DNA of 64,000 nt from Amorphoplanes friuliensis DSM 7358 (GCF_000494755.1 NC_022657.1:259501-323500), one strand, 5' to 3'; positions 1-14,063 are shown, counted from the first letter of the stretch. Numbers and translations are program-made. The notes: generated by a model from the letters alone, not told the origin.

Positions 1-2053
1 CCGCCTCGTCCGGCCCGTCCCCCGCCAGGTGGAGGTCGGAGCTCAGATAGGGCGCTGCTGCGGCGTACGCGTCCAGGAGCAGGTCCATGCCCTTCTGGGC
101 AATCTCGAGCCGCCCCAGGAAGAGGATGTGGTCGCCACGCCCGAAGGCGGCTGTGCCCTGCCAGGCGGCTGGTTCGAGCCCGTTGGGCAGCGCGTGGACC
201 TCCGCGGCCGGGTTGCGGGTGCGCAGTTCCTGGGCGAGGTCCTCGCTGACGGCGATCAGCTTGTCGTGCGCTTTCACGCCCAGGGCTTCGACGAGGTGGA
301 ACGGCAGGTGGTACTGCGCTGTCTTGTCGGCGGCGAACAGCCACTGCACGACTCCGACCACCGGCGTACGCGTCAGATAGGGAACCGCGATGCTGGAGAA
401 AGGCGCGGCGAAGTCCTCGACGATCACGTCGGGACGGAAGCGTCTCTCCATTTGCCACAATCCCGTGAGGACGGCGGCGAAATAGGAGAGCAGTGACGGG
501 AAATGTCCACCGGGAACGGGGATTCCGCAGGGCACATAGCGGACGCCGTCCTGTTCCCTTTCTGCAAATCCCGGATAACGGCTGCACATCACGACCACTT
601 CGGCGCCGCTGTCGACGATGCGGCGGTTGACTTCGTGCGTACGGACGGAACCGCCGCCCGCTCCGGGCCGGGCCGGATCCTCGAAGCCGAGATGCAGGAT
701 GCGCAGGGGGCCCTCGGGGCGAGGGCGAGGGCGGACCAGGAGGACGGCGGCACCGCCGACGACCGCGGCGCAGATCAGCCAGCTCACCAGGTGCCCGGTC
801 AGGCTGTGGAGCACGAGCCAGGCGGCACCGCCGAGCAGCAGCGGCCCGACCGCGGTCAGCACCACGCGGGTGTCCTTGATGATCGTGAGGAGGCCGGCCG
901 AGGCGCCCAGCATCGCGACCGCGGAGGCCCAGGCGAGCGTGGACGGATCCGGTGCTGCCAGGGGATAGCCGCACCCCGCCGCGACCAGCGCGACGGTCAG
1001 GACAGCGACGGCGGCACCCAGCCGTTCCCGGGCCTGCAGGTACGCCACCAGCAAAGTAGCCAGCGCGCCCCCGAACCCGGCCAGCGCGAGCGGTGCCAGC
1101 AGATGCAGCGATGCCACGTACTCGGTGGGTAGCACGACCTCGACCAGCGCGGCCGGGACGCTCGCCACGGCGGCGGTGATCGCCGCCCCGAGGATCAGAA
1201 ACGTGCGCAACGTCGGGAGGAAGGTGCGGGTGCCGGTGGTGCTCACCAGCCGCGGGAACACCGCGGTGGCCAGCGCGGTCGCCAGGAACAGCGGCACCCG
1301 GGCGAGCACGAGCAGTGCCTGGTAGCCGGCGAGCCCGTCGCCTCCGGCCTGCACCGCCGCGCCGATGATGACGTCCAGGGACAGCAGCAGGGAGAGCGCG
1401 GCCTGACCCGCGGCCAGCGCACCGGCGTGCCGCGCCAGGGTCCACGTCTCGGAGGCGACGGTGCCGGTCGAAGGCGCCCACAGGTCCCGGCCGACGGCGA
1501 GGAGGCTCCACAGGGCAGCCGTTCCCGCACCGACGGCAAAGGCGCCGATCACGCCGGCGCTGCCCCAGCCCACGAGGGCGGCCAGCACGGCGAGGGTGAT
1601 GCGGATCGCGACCTCGAGAACGCGGACGCCGGCCAGCCTGAGGAACGACTGCTCGCCCTGGAGTACGCCGACGCCGACCGCGCAGAGCAGGATGAGCACC
1701 GTCGCGGCCGCCGCACCGAGCAGCAGTCCGGTCCCGGAGTAGGACGCCGCGGCGAAGACGACCGCCGTGGCCGCCACCACGCCGAGCACCAGGCTCGCGA
1801 TCAGACCGAAGCGGATCGCCTGACGCCGGCGAGGGTCACCGCGCCCGCTCAGAGCCGTTTCCCGGGCCAGCACCCACGGCACCGCGGCGCCGGCAACCGT
1901 GCCGACCGTCAGCAGCAGGGTCGAGACGGCGGCAAAACGGGAGAACTCACCGGGGGACAGCAGGTGGACCAGGATCAGCGACAACCCGTAGTTGGCCGCG
2001 CCGGTGAACGCTGTCGCGGCGAGCAGCGCGCCGGTGCCCCGCTGAGCGCTCAT
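1..2053 (-). CDS. Polysaccharide flippase-like membrane protein fused to a GT4 glycosyltransferase (partial)
   Basis: The frame opens at an ATG at 2053 and stays open to the left edge of the window, so the C-terminus is missing; 684 codons are visible. Residues 1 to about 440 are very hydrophobic with many predicted membrane helices, in the style of MATE/MOP-superfamily polysaccharide exporters. From about residue 450 a soluble domain starts with the GGGSVRTHEVNRRI pattern of GT4 enzymes (the Gly-rich nucleotide-sugar loop) and continues to FLGRLEIAQKGMDLLLDAY, which opens the C-terminal Rossmann half of GT-B enzymes. The start codon overlaps the stop of the upstream glycosyltransferase by 4 bp, so the two are probably translationally coupled. 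The likely role is transfer of a sugar to, and export of, an envelope polysaccharide or glycolipid at the inner membrane; the substrate cannot be deduced. The fusion is unusual and seems real, as no stop or frame break occurs at the junction. Confidence 0.8.
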   Translation of the reverse strand, partial: MSAQRGTGALLAATAFTGAANYGLSLILVHLLSPGEFSRFAAVSTLLLTVGTVAGAAVPWVLARETALSGRGDPRRRQAIRFGLIASLVLGVVAATAVVFAAASYSGTGLLLGAAAATVLILLCAVGVGVLQGEQSFLRLAGVRVLEVAIRITLAVLAALVGWGSAGVIGAFAVGAGTAALWSLLAVGRDLWAPSTGTVASETWTLARHAGALAAGQAALSLLLSLDVIIGAAVQAGGDGLAGYQALLVLARVPLFLATALATAVFPRLVSTTGTRTFLPTLRTFLILGAAITAAVASVPAALVEVVLPTEYVASLHLLAPLALAGFGGALATLLVAYLQARERLGAAVAVLTVALVAAGCGYPLAAPDPSTLAWASAVAMLGASAGLLTIIKDTRVVLTAVGPLLLGGAAWLVLHSLTGHLVSWLICAAVVGGAAVLLVRPRPRPEGPLRILHLGFEDPARPGAGGGSVRTHEVNRRIVDSGAEVVVMCSRYPGFAEREQDGVRYVPCGIPVPGGHFPSLLSYFAAVLTGLWQMERRFRPDVIVEDFAAPFSSIAVPYLTRTPVVGVVQWLFAADKTAQYHLPFHLVEALGVKAHDKLIAVSEDLAQELRTRNPAAEVHALPNGLEPAAWQGTAAFGRGDHILFLGRLEIAQKGMDLLLDAYAAAAPYLSSDLHLAGDGPDEA

Positions 2054-5000
2054 CGGGTGACCGCCTTGACGGCCACGGTGCGCGCGGTGGCCGTACCGAC
2101 CAGTTTGCGGACGTCGTAGACCCGCAACTCACCCATCGTCCGGCCGTGTGCGGAAAAAACGACGGCTGCGCCGCGATCGAGAGCGGCGACGAAGTCCGGC
2201 CGGGCCTTGCCGTAGCCGCGCTCGGCCAGCGCGGTCGAGACGACCACATAGTCGACGTTGTTGCTGGTCAGAGCGGGCAGATCAGACCACTGACCCAGGC
2301 GTACGCCCGACAGCACGAACTGCGCGACGTCCTCGGTCGCCGCCACCGTGCTGTCCGCCGGGAACCCCCGGGGTGCCCAGGCCAGCAACTGCCGGTACGT
2401 GTCGTCCGGGGTGGTCCGGATGCCCGCCCAGATGCTGCCGTCACCGATCAGGGCCACCGCGGCGGCAGCCACGGCCACCGCACCGGTCAGCCGGCGGCGG
2501 ATCGTGAAGCCGTTGCGGGCCTGCGCACGCAGTGCCATGTCGAGCCCGGCCGCGATGATCATCACGCTGGTGACCATGACCGGGTAGAACATCTGCTCCT
2601 CGAGCGTCCCGAGGGTGACCGCGTAACCGATGAAGGCGAACGCCCCCACACCCAGCGCCGTCACCACCGAGCCGCCGCCCGCGGTGAACAGGAACTGCCA
2701 CGGCCGCCGGTTCCGGGCGACGACCAGCGCCGCGGTCACCATGCCACCGATGACGATCAGCCCGTACGAGGCCCCGAACGTCGACAGGTTGGCGGCGATG
2801 CGGGAGGTGAACGACTCCGCACCCGGCTGGTTGAAGCCGGTGGCCTGATGGACACCGGCGGCACGGGCCAGGCCGCCGACCTTCTCCGACCACCACTCCG
2901 GGAGCATGCCCAGTGAGGCCATCACCAGCACGTAGGAGGCGTAACCGAGCACCGTCGTCGCGAGCGCGGTCAGGCGCATCCGACGCTGCACCCGGTCGAC
3001 GCTGAAGCACAGCAGGACGAGCGGGACCGCGGTGACGAAGGCGTACCACTCCTTGGTGAGGATCGCGCTCGCCAGCAGCAGTCCGCACACCACACCCCAG
3101 GCCACCGCCGTACGGTGGCCGCGCGGCCGGACCGTCAGCAGCACCAGGCCGACGACGGCAGCCGCCATGGCCGGCGCTTCCAGCATCACCCGGCTGTCGA
3201 AACGCAGCAGGAACGGGTCGACGGCGAGCAGCACACCCGCGGTGGCGGCGATCGGGAGGCGTACGACCCGGACCAGCAGCAACGTCGTACCGGCGCAGAC
3301 GATGGCACCGGCGACGGCCGAGACCGGGCGCGCGTGCAGCACCAGCGAGGCGGTGTCGGCGGGCATCCCGAAGAGGTCGAAGAACCCGGCCAGCACCAGG
3401 AAGAATCCCGGCGGGTGCAGGTGGAACGGGCCGCCGTTGAGGACGAGCCCCTGGCCGGTGGCGAGGTTGCGGGCGACATCGGCGTACGAGATCTCGTCCA
3501 CGAAGATGTCGTAGGCCCGGCTGATCGCGATCAGGCGCACGGTCAGGGCGAGGACGAACACGGCCGCGGGAACCATCGCCAGGCGGGCCAGCGTCTCGGC
3601 GCGTTTCCGGGGCGGCGGTACGGCGGCGAGGCCGGTCGCGCGTTCCCCGGCCGCGCCACGGGTCGGCGGGTGCGTCCGCCAGCCGAGCAGGTCACGATGC
3701 CGGGCCAGGCGTACGCGGACGCCGGGGTGAGAGGCGTCGACGCCGATCCGGGCCAGGACCCGGCGGCCGTCCTGCTCGTCAGCGCCGGTCAGCAGCAGCG
3801 CCGCCTGATCCTGGTCGATCTCCACCAGGTCGGTCACCCGCAGGGTGGTGAGATCGGCGCCGGCCAGGAGGGCCGAGGGCAGCCTGATCAGGGCCGCGTT
3901 GTCCGAGCCCGGGCGGCGTTCCACGCGGATCGTCGCCAGGCGGTTCTTCTCGGCGGTGAGGACCGCGGACAGGTGCGCGGCGGTCGCGGCCCAGGTGAAG
4001 CGACCGGCCCAGGCGACACACCGCGCGGACCACTCCTGGGAGGCACGCGCCTCGACCAGCGTGCGCAGCGCCTCGACCAGGGTGTCCGCCAGTGCCGTCG
4101 GCAGGTCGCCGGTGGGCTCGACCAGCCAGCCGGTCTCGCCGGGCCGGATGGTGTCCCGCAGCCCCGGCACGGAGAAGGCGACCGCGGGCACGCCGGCTGC
4201 TGCGGCCTCCATGATGGACAGGCCCCAGCCCTCGCCCATGGAGGCACTCGCCGTGACCCAGGCCGAGTCGACCAGGGCGTCGCGGGTGGCGTCGTCCACC
4301 CGGCCGTGGAACCGCACCCGTGCCGCCGGGCCGAGCTCGGCGGCGAGCCGTTCCAGCTCGGGCCGGGCCTCGCCGTCGCCGACCAGATGCAGCTCGACGC
4401 CGGGCAGCCGCCGGTTCAGCTCGGGCATCGCCCGGAGCAGCACGTCGAAGCGCTTCTGGGTGACCAGGCGGCCCACGCAGACGATGCGCGGCACCGGCGC
4501 CGGCCGGCGGTGACGAGGTGGCGGCATCTCCTGACCGCAGGGCGCGAGGTGCACGGGACCACGCAGCGACAGGCGCCGGCGGATCTCGGCGCGGGAGGAC
4601 GGCGAGACCGCGGCCATCGCCCGTTTGCCGTAGACCCAGCTGCTGGCCTGGTTCTCCAGGAACTGCCCGACCCGGGCGGCCGGCTGGGGGAAGTGCACCA
4701 GGAACTGGTCCTGGTGCACGTGATGGATGAGCAGCGCCACGGGTGTACGGCGGCGCAGCGCCAGCGGTGTGAAGAAGGGGATGCCGTTCTGGGAGTCGAT
4801 GACACCGTCGATCGTGCGCCGGTGGAGCAGCAGCCACAGCAGAACGAACAGGTAGACCGTGTATGTGCCGCCACCTCGGACGACCGTGCCGAAGGTGGTG
4901 TCCTCCCGCTTGGACTGGCCCTTGGCCCGTGCGGTCAGGTAGGTGACCCGGACACCGTCGGCGTGCAGCTCCGCGGCGACCCGTTCGCAGTAGAGCTCGG

Positions 5001-5091
5001 CGCCGCCGCCCATCGGATGACCACTGTCGCGCCAGTTGCAGATGACCACATGCCGGCCGCGCCAGGGATTGCTGGAATAGAGACCACTCAC
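2050..5091 (-). CDS. GT4 glycosyltransferase fused to a GT39/ArnT-like membrane glycosyltransferase
   Basis: A 1013-residue protein in two halves. Residues 1 to about 385 are a GT-B enzyme: an N-terminal GGGAELYCERVAAEL donor-fold motif, then RIVCVGRLVTQKRFDVLL and the ExxxxxxAAGVPAVAFSVPG region that binds the nucleotide sugar. After a linker, residues from about 505 hold a polytopic membrane protein with the motif DIFVDEISYADVARNLATGQG, which resembles the acidic first-loop motif of GT39/ArnT/PMT enzymes that take a sugar from a polyprenyl-phosphate carrier. One polypeptide may therefore combine a cytoplasmic nucleotide-sugar-dependent transferase and a lipid-sugar-dependent extracytoplasmic transferase. 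It overlaps both neighbours by 4 bp. The next gene upstream looks like a polyprenyl-phosphate sugar synthase, which could supply the donor for the GT39-like half. Acceptor and sugar are unknown. Confidence 0.85.
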   Translation of the reverse strand: MSGLYSSNPWRGRHVVICNWRDSGHPMGGGAELYCERVAAELHADGVRVTYLTARAKGQSKREDTTFGTVVRGGGTYTVYLFVLLWLLLHRRTIDGVIDSQNGIPFFTPLALRRRTPVALLIHHVHQDQFLVHFPQPAARVGQFLENQASSWVYGKRAMAAVSPSSRAEIRRRLSLRGPVHLAPCGQEMPPPRHRRPAPVPRIVCVGRLVTQKRFDVLLRAMPELNRRLPGVELHLVGDGEARPELERLAAELGPAARVRFHGRVDDATRDALVDSAWVTASASMGEGWGLSIMEAAAAGVPAVAFSVPGLRDTIRPGETGWLVEPTGDLPTALADTLVEALRTLVEARASQEWSARCVAWAGRFTWAATAAHLSAVLTAEKNRLATIRVERRPGSDNAALIRLPSALLAGADLTTLRVTDLVEIDQDQAALLLTGADEQDGRRVLARIGVDASHPGVRVRLARHRDLLGWRTHPPTRGAAGERATGLAAVPPPRKRAETLARLAMVPAAVFVLALTVRLIAISRAYDIFVDEISYADVARNLATGQGLVLNGGPFHLHPPGFFLVLAGFFDLFGMPADTASLVLHARPVSAVAGAIVCAGTTLLLVRVVRLPIAATAGVLLAVDPFLLRFDSRVMLEAPAMAAAVVGLVLLTVRPRGHRTAVAWGVVCGLLLASAILTKEWYAFVTAVPLVLLCFSVDRVQRRMRLTALATTVLGYASYVLVMASLGMLPEWWSEKVGGLARAAGVHQATGFNQPGAESFTSRIAANLSTFGASYGLIVIGGMVTAALVVARNRRPWQFLFTAGGGSVVTALGVGAFAFIGYAVTLGTLEEQMFYPVMVTSVMIIAAGLDMALRAQARNGFTIRRRLTGAVAVAAAAVALIGDGSIWAGIRTTPDDTYRQLLAWAPRGFPADSTVAATEDVAQFVLSGVRLGQWSDLPALTSNNVDYVVVSTALAERGYGKARPDFVAALDRGAAVVFSAHGRTMGELRVYDVRKLVGTATARTVAVKAVTR

Positions 5092-5861
5092 CGGGCGCCC
5101 GCCGCGGACCGCCGGAACCGGCCGACCGCCGGCACCTCACGGTGCAGCCGCCACAGTTCACCGGCGACCTTGCGGCCGTCCGAGACCAGCCGGAACGTCG
5201 AACCCTCCTGGTCGCGCCAGGCCACCGGGATCTCGGTCACCGCCAGACCCAGCGCGCGGGAACGGGCCACGACCTCCAGATCGAAGGCAAAACCCGAGAG
5301 CCTGACCTGGGAGAAGACGGCCCGGGCAGCCGGCGCCGCAAAAAACTTGAAGCCGCACTGGGTGTCGGCGACCGGTCCGGAATAGCGGCGGGCCAGCATC
5401 CGGAACCCCGCGCCACCCACCCGGCGGACCAGCGGCTGACGCAGTTGCAGCTCGGCACCCTCGCAGCGCCGCGAACCGATCACGACCTCCGAACCGGCCC
5501 GCAGGTGGTGCAGGGCATCGTCGATGGCCTCGGCCGGTGTGGCCAGGTCGGCGTCGCAGAAACCCACCCAGCGCGCCCGGCTGGTCAGCATTCCCCGTGC
5601 CACCGCGGCGCCCTTGCCCCGGCGGGAACACCCGGTCACCGTCACGGGGACACCGGCAGCGGCCGCGCGGTCGACACACTCGGCGGTCCGGTCGCTGCTG
5701 CCGTTGTCGATGACCCGCAGGGAGCCGTCGATACCGCGCCATCGCAGGTGCCGGGCCAACGCGAAGATCGTCTCGCTGAGCCGCCGCTCCTCGTTGTACG
5801 CCGGGATGAGGATCTCGAGCTCAGGCCCGCCCCCGCTGCCAGAAAATGCCGCCATCATCAC
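5088..5861 (-). CDS. GT2 glycosyltransferase, polyprenyl-phosphate glycosyltransferase (ALG5/DPM1-like)
   Basis: A family 2 glycosyltransferase of about 257 residues. It begins with the GT-A motif EILIPAYNEERRL, followed by IDNGSSDRTAECVD, the loop GCSRRGKGAAVARGM, the acidic DADLATP metal/nucleotide motif, and VADTQCGFKFF, a signature typical of dolichyl- or polyprenyl-phosphate glucosyl/mannosyl transferases. It probably charges a polyprenyl phosphate with one sugar on the cytoplasmic face, which the fused GT39-like enzyme downstream could use. I place the start at a GTG (5861) because AAGGGG lies 8 bases upstream; ATG codons at 5858 and 5855 are alternatives, and an in-frame TTG at 5921 has no good ribosome site. 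It is the first gene of the three-gene operon. Confidence 0.85.
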   Translation of the reverse strand: MMMAAFSGSGGGPELEILIPAYNEERRLSETIFALARHLRWRGIDGSLRVIDNGSSDRTAECVDRAAAAGVPVTVTGCSRRGKGAAVARGMLTSRARWVGFCDADLATPAEAIDDALHHLRAGSEVVIGSRRCEGAELQLRQPLVRRVGGAGFRMLARRYSGPVADTQCGFKFFAAPAARAVFSQVRLSGFAFDLEVVARSRALGLAVTEIPVAWRDQEGSTFRLVSDGRKVAGELWRLHREVPAVGRFRRSAAGAR

Positions 5862-6202
5862 GCAATCCGCCCCTTGGAACTCGCTGGTGGACTGGAATCG
5901 CGAGAATCCTGTCAGCGGCAATTAGGGGGGTCGCTCACCTTTTCGGGCGAGAAGAAAGACCACTTTCACCGGTCGGTCCGACCTTCAGAAACCGGTCCGT
6001 CCATTCGTGTACGCCACTACGACGACTGTCCCCGCACAAGAACCGAGAAGCGGTCTGATCTTTTCGGCATTCACCGCGAAGCGGACTATCCGCAGCGACA
6101 AAACCTCGCGCGGAACGCAAAACGGATCATGAAAAGGGCGTCTCGACAATGTTTCCGCATTGTTTTCACGGCACCCGGGGACGCCGTGTCGTCCGTCACG
6201 AA
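5862..6202. other. Intergenic region upstream of the glycosyltransferase operon
   Basis: A 341-base non-coding stretch, clearly lower in GC than its flanks. It must hold the promoter of the leftward glycosyltransferase operon and the 3' end of the phosphatase gene transcript. An inverted repeat ACAATG-tttccg-CATTGT at 6146-6163 is followed by a short T run on the plus strand; it may be a weak terminator or a protein-binding site. I see no convincing open frame here. Confidence 0.5.
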
Positions 6203-8212
6203 TCAGAGGGCGTCGTTGCGGAGCACCAGGATCGCGATGTCGTCGCGGGGTTCCTCGACCGAGAAGTTGATGGTCGTGGACCGCAGCCGGGCCGCCATCA
6301 CGTCGGCCGGGTATCCCGCCAGCGGAGTCGCCGCGTCGCGCAGACGGCCCGTGCCGAACAGTTCGCGGCCGCGGCGGCGTTCGGTCACGCCGTCCGTGTA
6401 GAAGATCAGTGAGTCGCCCGGCCCGAGGGTCACGGCGGCGTCCGGCGAGGCGATCTGTTCGAGCAGGCCGAGTGCGGTGCCGCCTTCGCCGACGAACGAG
6501 GTCTTGCCGTCCGCGCGTACGAGAACGGCCCGGTCGTGACCGGCCAGGTGGAGGCAGACCTCGAGGTCGGTGCCGGCGCGGGAGACCGACGCCATGGCCA
6601 GGGTGCAGTAGCGACCGCCGCCGCGCTGGACCAGCGTGCGGTTGACCCGGCAGAGGATCTCCGTCATCGGTTTGCCGTCGTCGACGAGGATGCGGATCAC
6701 GTCGCGGACCAGGCCCGTCACGGTGGCGGCCTGGACGCCCTTGCCGGAGACGTCACCCACGACGACGACCCAGCTGTCGTCGCCGGAGCTGACGACGTCG
6801 TAGAAGTCGCCGCCGACCTCGGAGCCCGTGGGGACGTACTCGGCGGCGAAGCCGATGCCCGGGACGTGCGGCAGCGCCGGTGGCAGCAGCGACGCTTGCA
6901 GCGTGCGGGCGACCTTGCGGCGTTCGTCGTGGATCCGGGCGTTGTCGATGGCGAGCGCGGCGCGGCGGGCGACGTCCTCCAGCACGGCGACCTCGTCACC
7001 GTCGTGGCGGTGGCGCAGGTGCCGGCCGACCGCGAGGGTGCCGAGCCGCTGCCCGCGGGCGACCAGCGGGACGGCGAAGCCCTCCGGGGGCGTACCGAAC
7101 ATGACCTGCTGGCCCAGGCGGGACGCCTCCTCGAGGCGGGCCAGGACCGACTCGGGGCCGGCCTCGGCCAGCATGGCGTGCAGCTGCGGCACCAGGGTCT
7201 CGTCGGCGTGCGTGGCCGCGGCGAGCTGGAGGCGCCCCCAGGCGTCGGTGGTGTGCACCGCACACCACTGGCCGAGCCGGGGCACCACGAGCTGCGGGAT
7301 CAGCGCCATCGTCAGGTTGACGTCGAGGGACTGTGCGAGCAGCTCGCTGGCCTCGGCGAGGAAGGTCAGCCAGGTCTGCCGGCGCAGGTCGGCGCGGCGC
7401 AGGCGGTCGTTCTCCAGGTGCAGCGAGAACCGCTCGGCGACGATGGTGGCCAGCGGCTGCGCATATCCGGCGGGTGAGGCGTCCAGCTCGAGCTCTCCGG
7501 AGTACGGCCGCTGCACCGTCAGTGGCACCCGGATGGTCTCGGCGTCGTCCCGTGGCGCCCGGCCGTGCCGTGCCAGCAGCTGACGTCCGCCGCCGTCACC
7601 GAGATCGAGCCGGACGACACCGCCGGTGGCACCGGTCAGCCGGGCCAGGCGGGAGAGCAGCTCGGTGGCGAACTCGGCGAGACCGTCGTCGGAGTTTCGT
7701 TCCGGCCCGATCTGCAGCAGTGCGGTCAGCTCACCGACCGACGGGGTGATCTCCTCGGTGGCTGCGGGCTCGGCGCCCAGCGGGCCCTTGCGCTCCAGCC
7801 GGAACCAGACGCCCTTGCCGGTGCCCTCGTGCACGGTGCCCCAGCGGCTCGCGAAGTGATCCACGAGCAGCAGCCCGCGACCACGCTCCGCTACCTCGCC
7901 GATGTCCGACTTGTCGTTGCGAGGGCCCACAGCGAGCTGTTCGACCGGTCCGGGCGCAAAGTCGGTGACGGTGACGGTGAGCCCGCCCCGGTCGGCCTCG
8001 ACCTCGATGTCCAGCTCGGTGCCGGCATGCACGACGGCGTTCGTCGAGAGCTCCGTCGTCAGCAGCAGCGCCTCGTTGACCAGGGAATCCAGCCCGGTCT
8101 CCTCGAGGATCGAGCGCACGAGGGCCCGCGCGGCCGCCGGCGTACGCCGGTCGTTGGGCAGGCGTACGCGGCGCACGAGGGCGCTCGAAACATGTCCTGC
8201 CTCCACCGACAC
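6203..8212 (-). CDS. HATPase / GAF / PP2C (SpoIIE-type) serine phosphatase regulator
   Basis: About 669 residues in three parts. Residues 20-140 form an RsbW-like ATPase/kinase domain: the N-box ELSTNAVVHA and a glycine-rich RGRGLLLVD lid. The middle holds one or two GAF-like sensor regions, ending in DVARRAALAIDNARIHDERRKVARTLQASLLPP, the usual GAF-to-phosphatase linker. The C-terminal 230 residues are a SpoIIE/RsbU PP2C phosphatase with metal-binding aspartates in GGDFYDVV, VGDVSGKG, FYTDGVTE and DDIAIL. Such proteins both phosphorylate and dephosphorylate STAS-domain anti-anti-sigma factors in partner switching; a STAS protein lies 6.4 kb away at 14630. The start is a GTG at 8212 preceded by GGAGAGG. 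Upstream codons in the same frame run into the divergent kinase gene and are not believable. It is divergent from the HAMP-repeat kinase and may share its regulatory region. Confidence 0.88.
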   Translation of the reverse strand: MSVEAGHVSSALVRRVRLPNDRRTPAAARALVRSILEETGLDSLVNEALLLTTELSTNAVVHAGTELDIEVEADRGGLTVTVTDFAPGPVEQLAVGPRNDKSDIGEVAERGRGLLLVDHFASRWGTVHEGTGKGVWFRLERKGPLGAEPAATEEITPSVGELTALLQIGPERNSDDGLAEFATELLSRLARLTGATGGVVRLDLGDGGGRQLLARHGRAPRDDAETIRVPLTVQRPYSGELELDASPAGYAQPLATIVAERFSLHLENDRLRRADLRRQTWLTFLAEASELLAQSLDVNLTMALIPQLVVPRLGQWCAVHTTDAWGRLQLAAATHADETLVPQLHAMLAEAGPESVLARLEEASRLGQQVMFGTPPEGFAVPLVARGQRLGTLAVGRHLRHRHDGDEVAVLEDVARRAALAIDNARIHDERRKVARTLQASLLPPALPHVPGIGFAAEYVPTGSEVGGDFYDVVSSGDDSWVVVVGDVSGKGVQAATVTGLVRDVIRILVDDGKPMTEILCRVNRTLVQRGGGRYCTLAMASVSRAGTDLEVCLHLAGHDRAVLVRADGKTSFVGEGGTALGLLEQIASPDAAVTLGPGDSLIFYTDGVTERRRGRELFGTGRLRDAATPLAGYPADVMAARLRSTTINFSVEEPRDDIAILVLRNDAL

Positions 8213-8324
8213 GACTGCATCCTCTCCTGCCGACCGGCGATGCACCAAGCCACACCTCGCACAGACCACCCCGGGCGAGGGATGATGGATCGCCCCCAGC
8301 CGTTGGACAGCGAGTGAGGACAGC

Positions 8325-12717
<4,393 letters not shown>

Positions 12718-12725
<8 letters not shown>

Positions 12726-13266
12726 GCGAGCCAAGGCCCTGCTGGTCGACGACCGGCGCGACAACCTGCTGGCCCTGGAGGCGATCCTGCAGGGCCTGCC
12801 CGTGCAGGCGGTCGCGGTGGAGAGCGGCGAGGCGGCGCTGAAGCAGCTGCTGGTCGACGACTTCGCCGTGATCCTGCTCGACGCGCAGATGCCCAACATG
12901 GACGGCTTCGAGACCGCCGGCCACATCAAGCGCCGCGAACGCACCCGGCACGTCCCGATCCTGTTCCTGACGGCCGCCGACCGCGACGCCCAGCTGGCCC
13001 TCCGTGGTTACGCCGTCGGCGCGGTCGACTACCTGACCAAGCCGTTCGACCCGTGGGTGCTGCGCGCGAAGGTGTCCATCTTCGTCGAGCTCTGGACCAA
13101 GACCCAGCAGCTCAAGGCTCAGGCCGAGGCCACCCGCGAACGCGAGACGCAGTGGCAACGTCTGACCGACCTGGTCGACGAGGCCGCCCGCACCCTCCGC
13201 GCCGGCGGCGACGAAGCCGCCGCCGAGGCCCTCGACCTGCTCGAAAAGGCCCGCTGGGGCAACTAG
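12718..13266 (+). CDS. Receiver-domain response regulator with C-terminal helix
   Basis: About 182 residues. Residues 1-125 are a receiver domain with the acidic pair in LLVDDRRDN, the phospho-acceptor in VILLDAQMPNMDG, the Thr of LFLTAAD and the Lys of YLTKPF. The rest is a charged helix rich in Gln, Glu and Arg, without a DNA-binding or enzymatic domain, so output is probably by protein contact, for example with the upstream kinase or a phosphatase. The GTG at 12718 is preferred because CGGAG lies 7 bases before it; an in-frame GTG at 12712 is too close to that site. The gene overlaps the end of the kinase gene by 8 bp, which argues for one transcript and one pathway. Its stop codon overlaps that of the convergent oxidoreductase gene. 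Confidence 0.88.
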
Positions 13267-14063
13267 GCCGAGCGCAGCAGCTTCAGCACGGGGGCGAACT
13301 GCTCCAGGAAGAGGCCGCTGACTCCGATGTAGGAGATGCCGAGCTCGTCGCGGCGGCGGAGCAGCTTGTCCGCGATCTGCTCGGCCGTGCCGATCAGGAA
13401 AGCGATCCCGCCGGCCGCGGCCATCTCGCGGGGATCGCCGCCGACCATGCGCGACAGCCACTCCGGGATGCCGTCGACCGACTCGGCCACTGCGGCGACG
13501 TTGACGTGCAGCTCAGCAGGGCTGTTTCCCAGCCCTGCGACCGTCGCCGCCAGCTCCTCCTCGGTTGTCTGCGGTGGGAGGCCGAGCGCGACGATGTCGG
13601 CCTGCTCGACGGCCAGGCGAAGCATGCGCGGCCCGCTCGCCGCGACCAGGACGGGTGGCGCATCGGGGTCTTCCCGCACCTGCCGGATGGTCTCCGCGAC
13701 CCGCCGCAGCCGCTCGCCGGGAGAGCCGAACTCCCCGCCCAGCGCAGCGGCGTCGCGTTCGGCACCCGGCCGGCCGCCGCCGATGCCCAGCTCGAACCGG
13801 CCGCTGCTGAGCAGCTGCAGACTGCGGGTCTCCCAGGCGACGAGGCCCGGTGACCTGTTCGGTGCACTGAGCACGTAGGTGCCGAGCCGCAGCGTGGTCG
13901 TCGCGGTGGCGGCCGCGGCGAGCGCGGCGAACGGTGACAGCGTGTGCAGGGTGTCGGGCACGAGCAGGCTGTCGTAGCCAAGCTCCTCGGCCCGCTGTGC
14001 TGTGGTGATCCACTCCGCACCGGTCCGCGCCCGGCCGGCAACAACGCCGAATCGAAAACTCAT
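13263..14063 (-). CDS. LLM-class (luciferase-like) flavin or F420-dependent oxidoreductase
   Basis: A 266-residue TIM-barrel enzyme of the luciferase-like monooxygenase superfamily. It opens with FRFGVVAGRARTGAEWITTAQRAEELGYDSLLVPDTLH and continues with TTTLRLGTYVLSAPNRSPGLVAWE and the RFELGIGGGRPGAE glycine loop that contacts the cofactor phosphate. In actinomycetes this subtype usually uses coenzyme F420 rather than FMN, but the sequence alone does not settle that. The reaction is unknown. It is convergent with the response regulator gene, their stop codons overlapping. The ATG at 14063 fits the start of the domain exactly. Confidence 0.85.
   Translation of the reverse strand: MSFRFGVVAGRARTGAEWITTAQRAEELGYDSLLVPDTLHTLSPFAALAAAATATTTLRLGTYVLSAPNRSPGLVAWETRSLQLLSSGRFELGIGGGRPGAERDAAALGGEFGSPGERLRRVAETIRQVREDPDAPPVLVAASGPRMLRLAVEQADIVALGLPPQTTEEELAATVAGLGNSPAELHVNVAAVAESVDGIPEWLSRMVGGDPREMAAAGGIAFLIGTAEQIADKLLRRRDELGISYIGVSGLFLEQFAPVLKLLRSA

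Noticed and set aside
3115..5385. A 756-codon plus-strand frame across the glycosyltransferase genes.
   Set aside because: Its protein is a Gly/Arg/Gln-rich low-complexity string typical of antisense frames; the minus strand encodes clear glycosyltransferase motifs.
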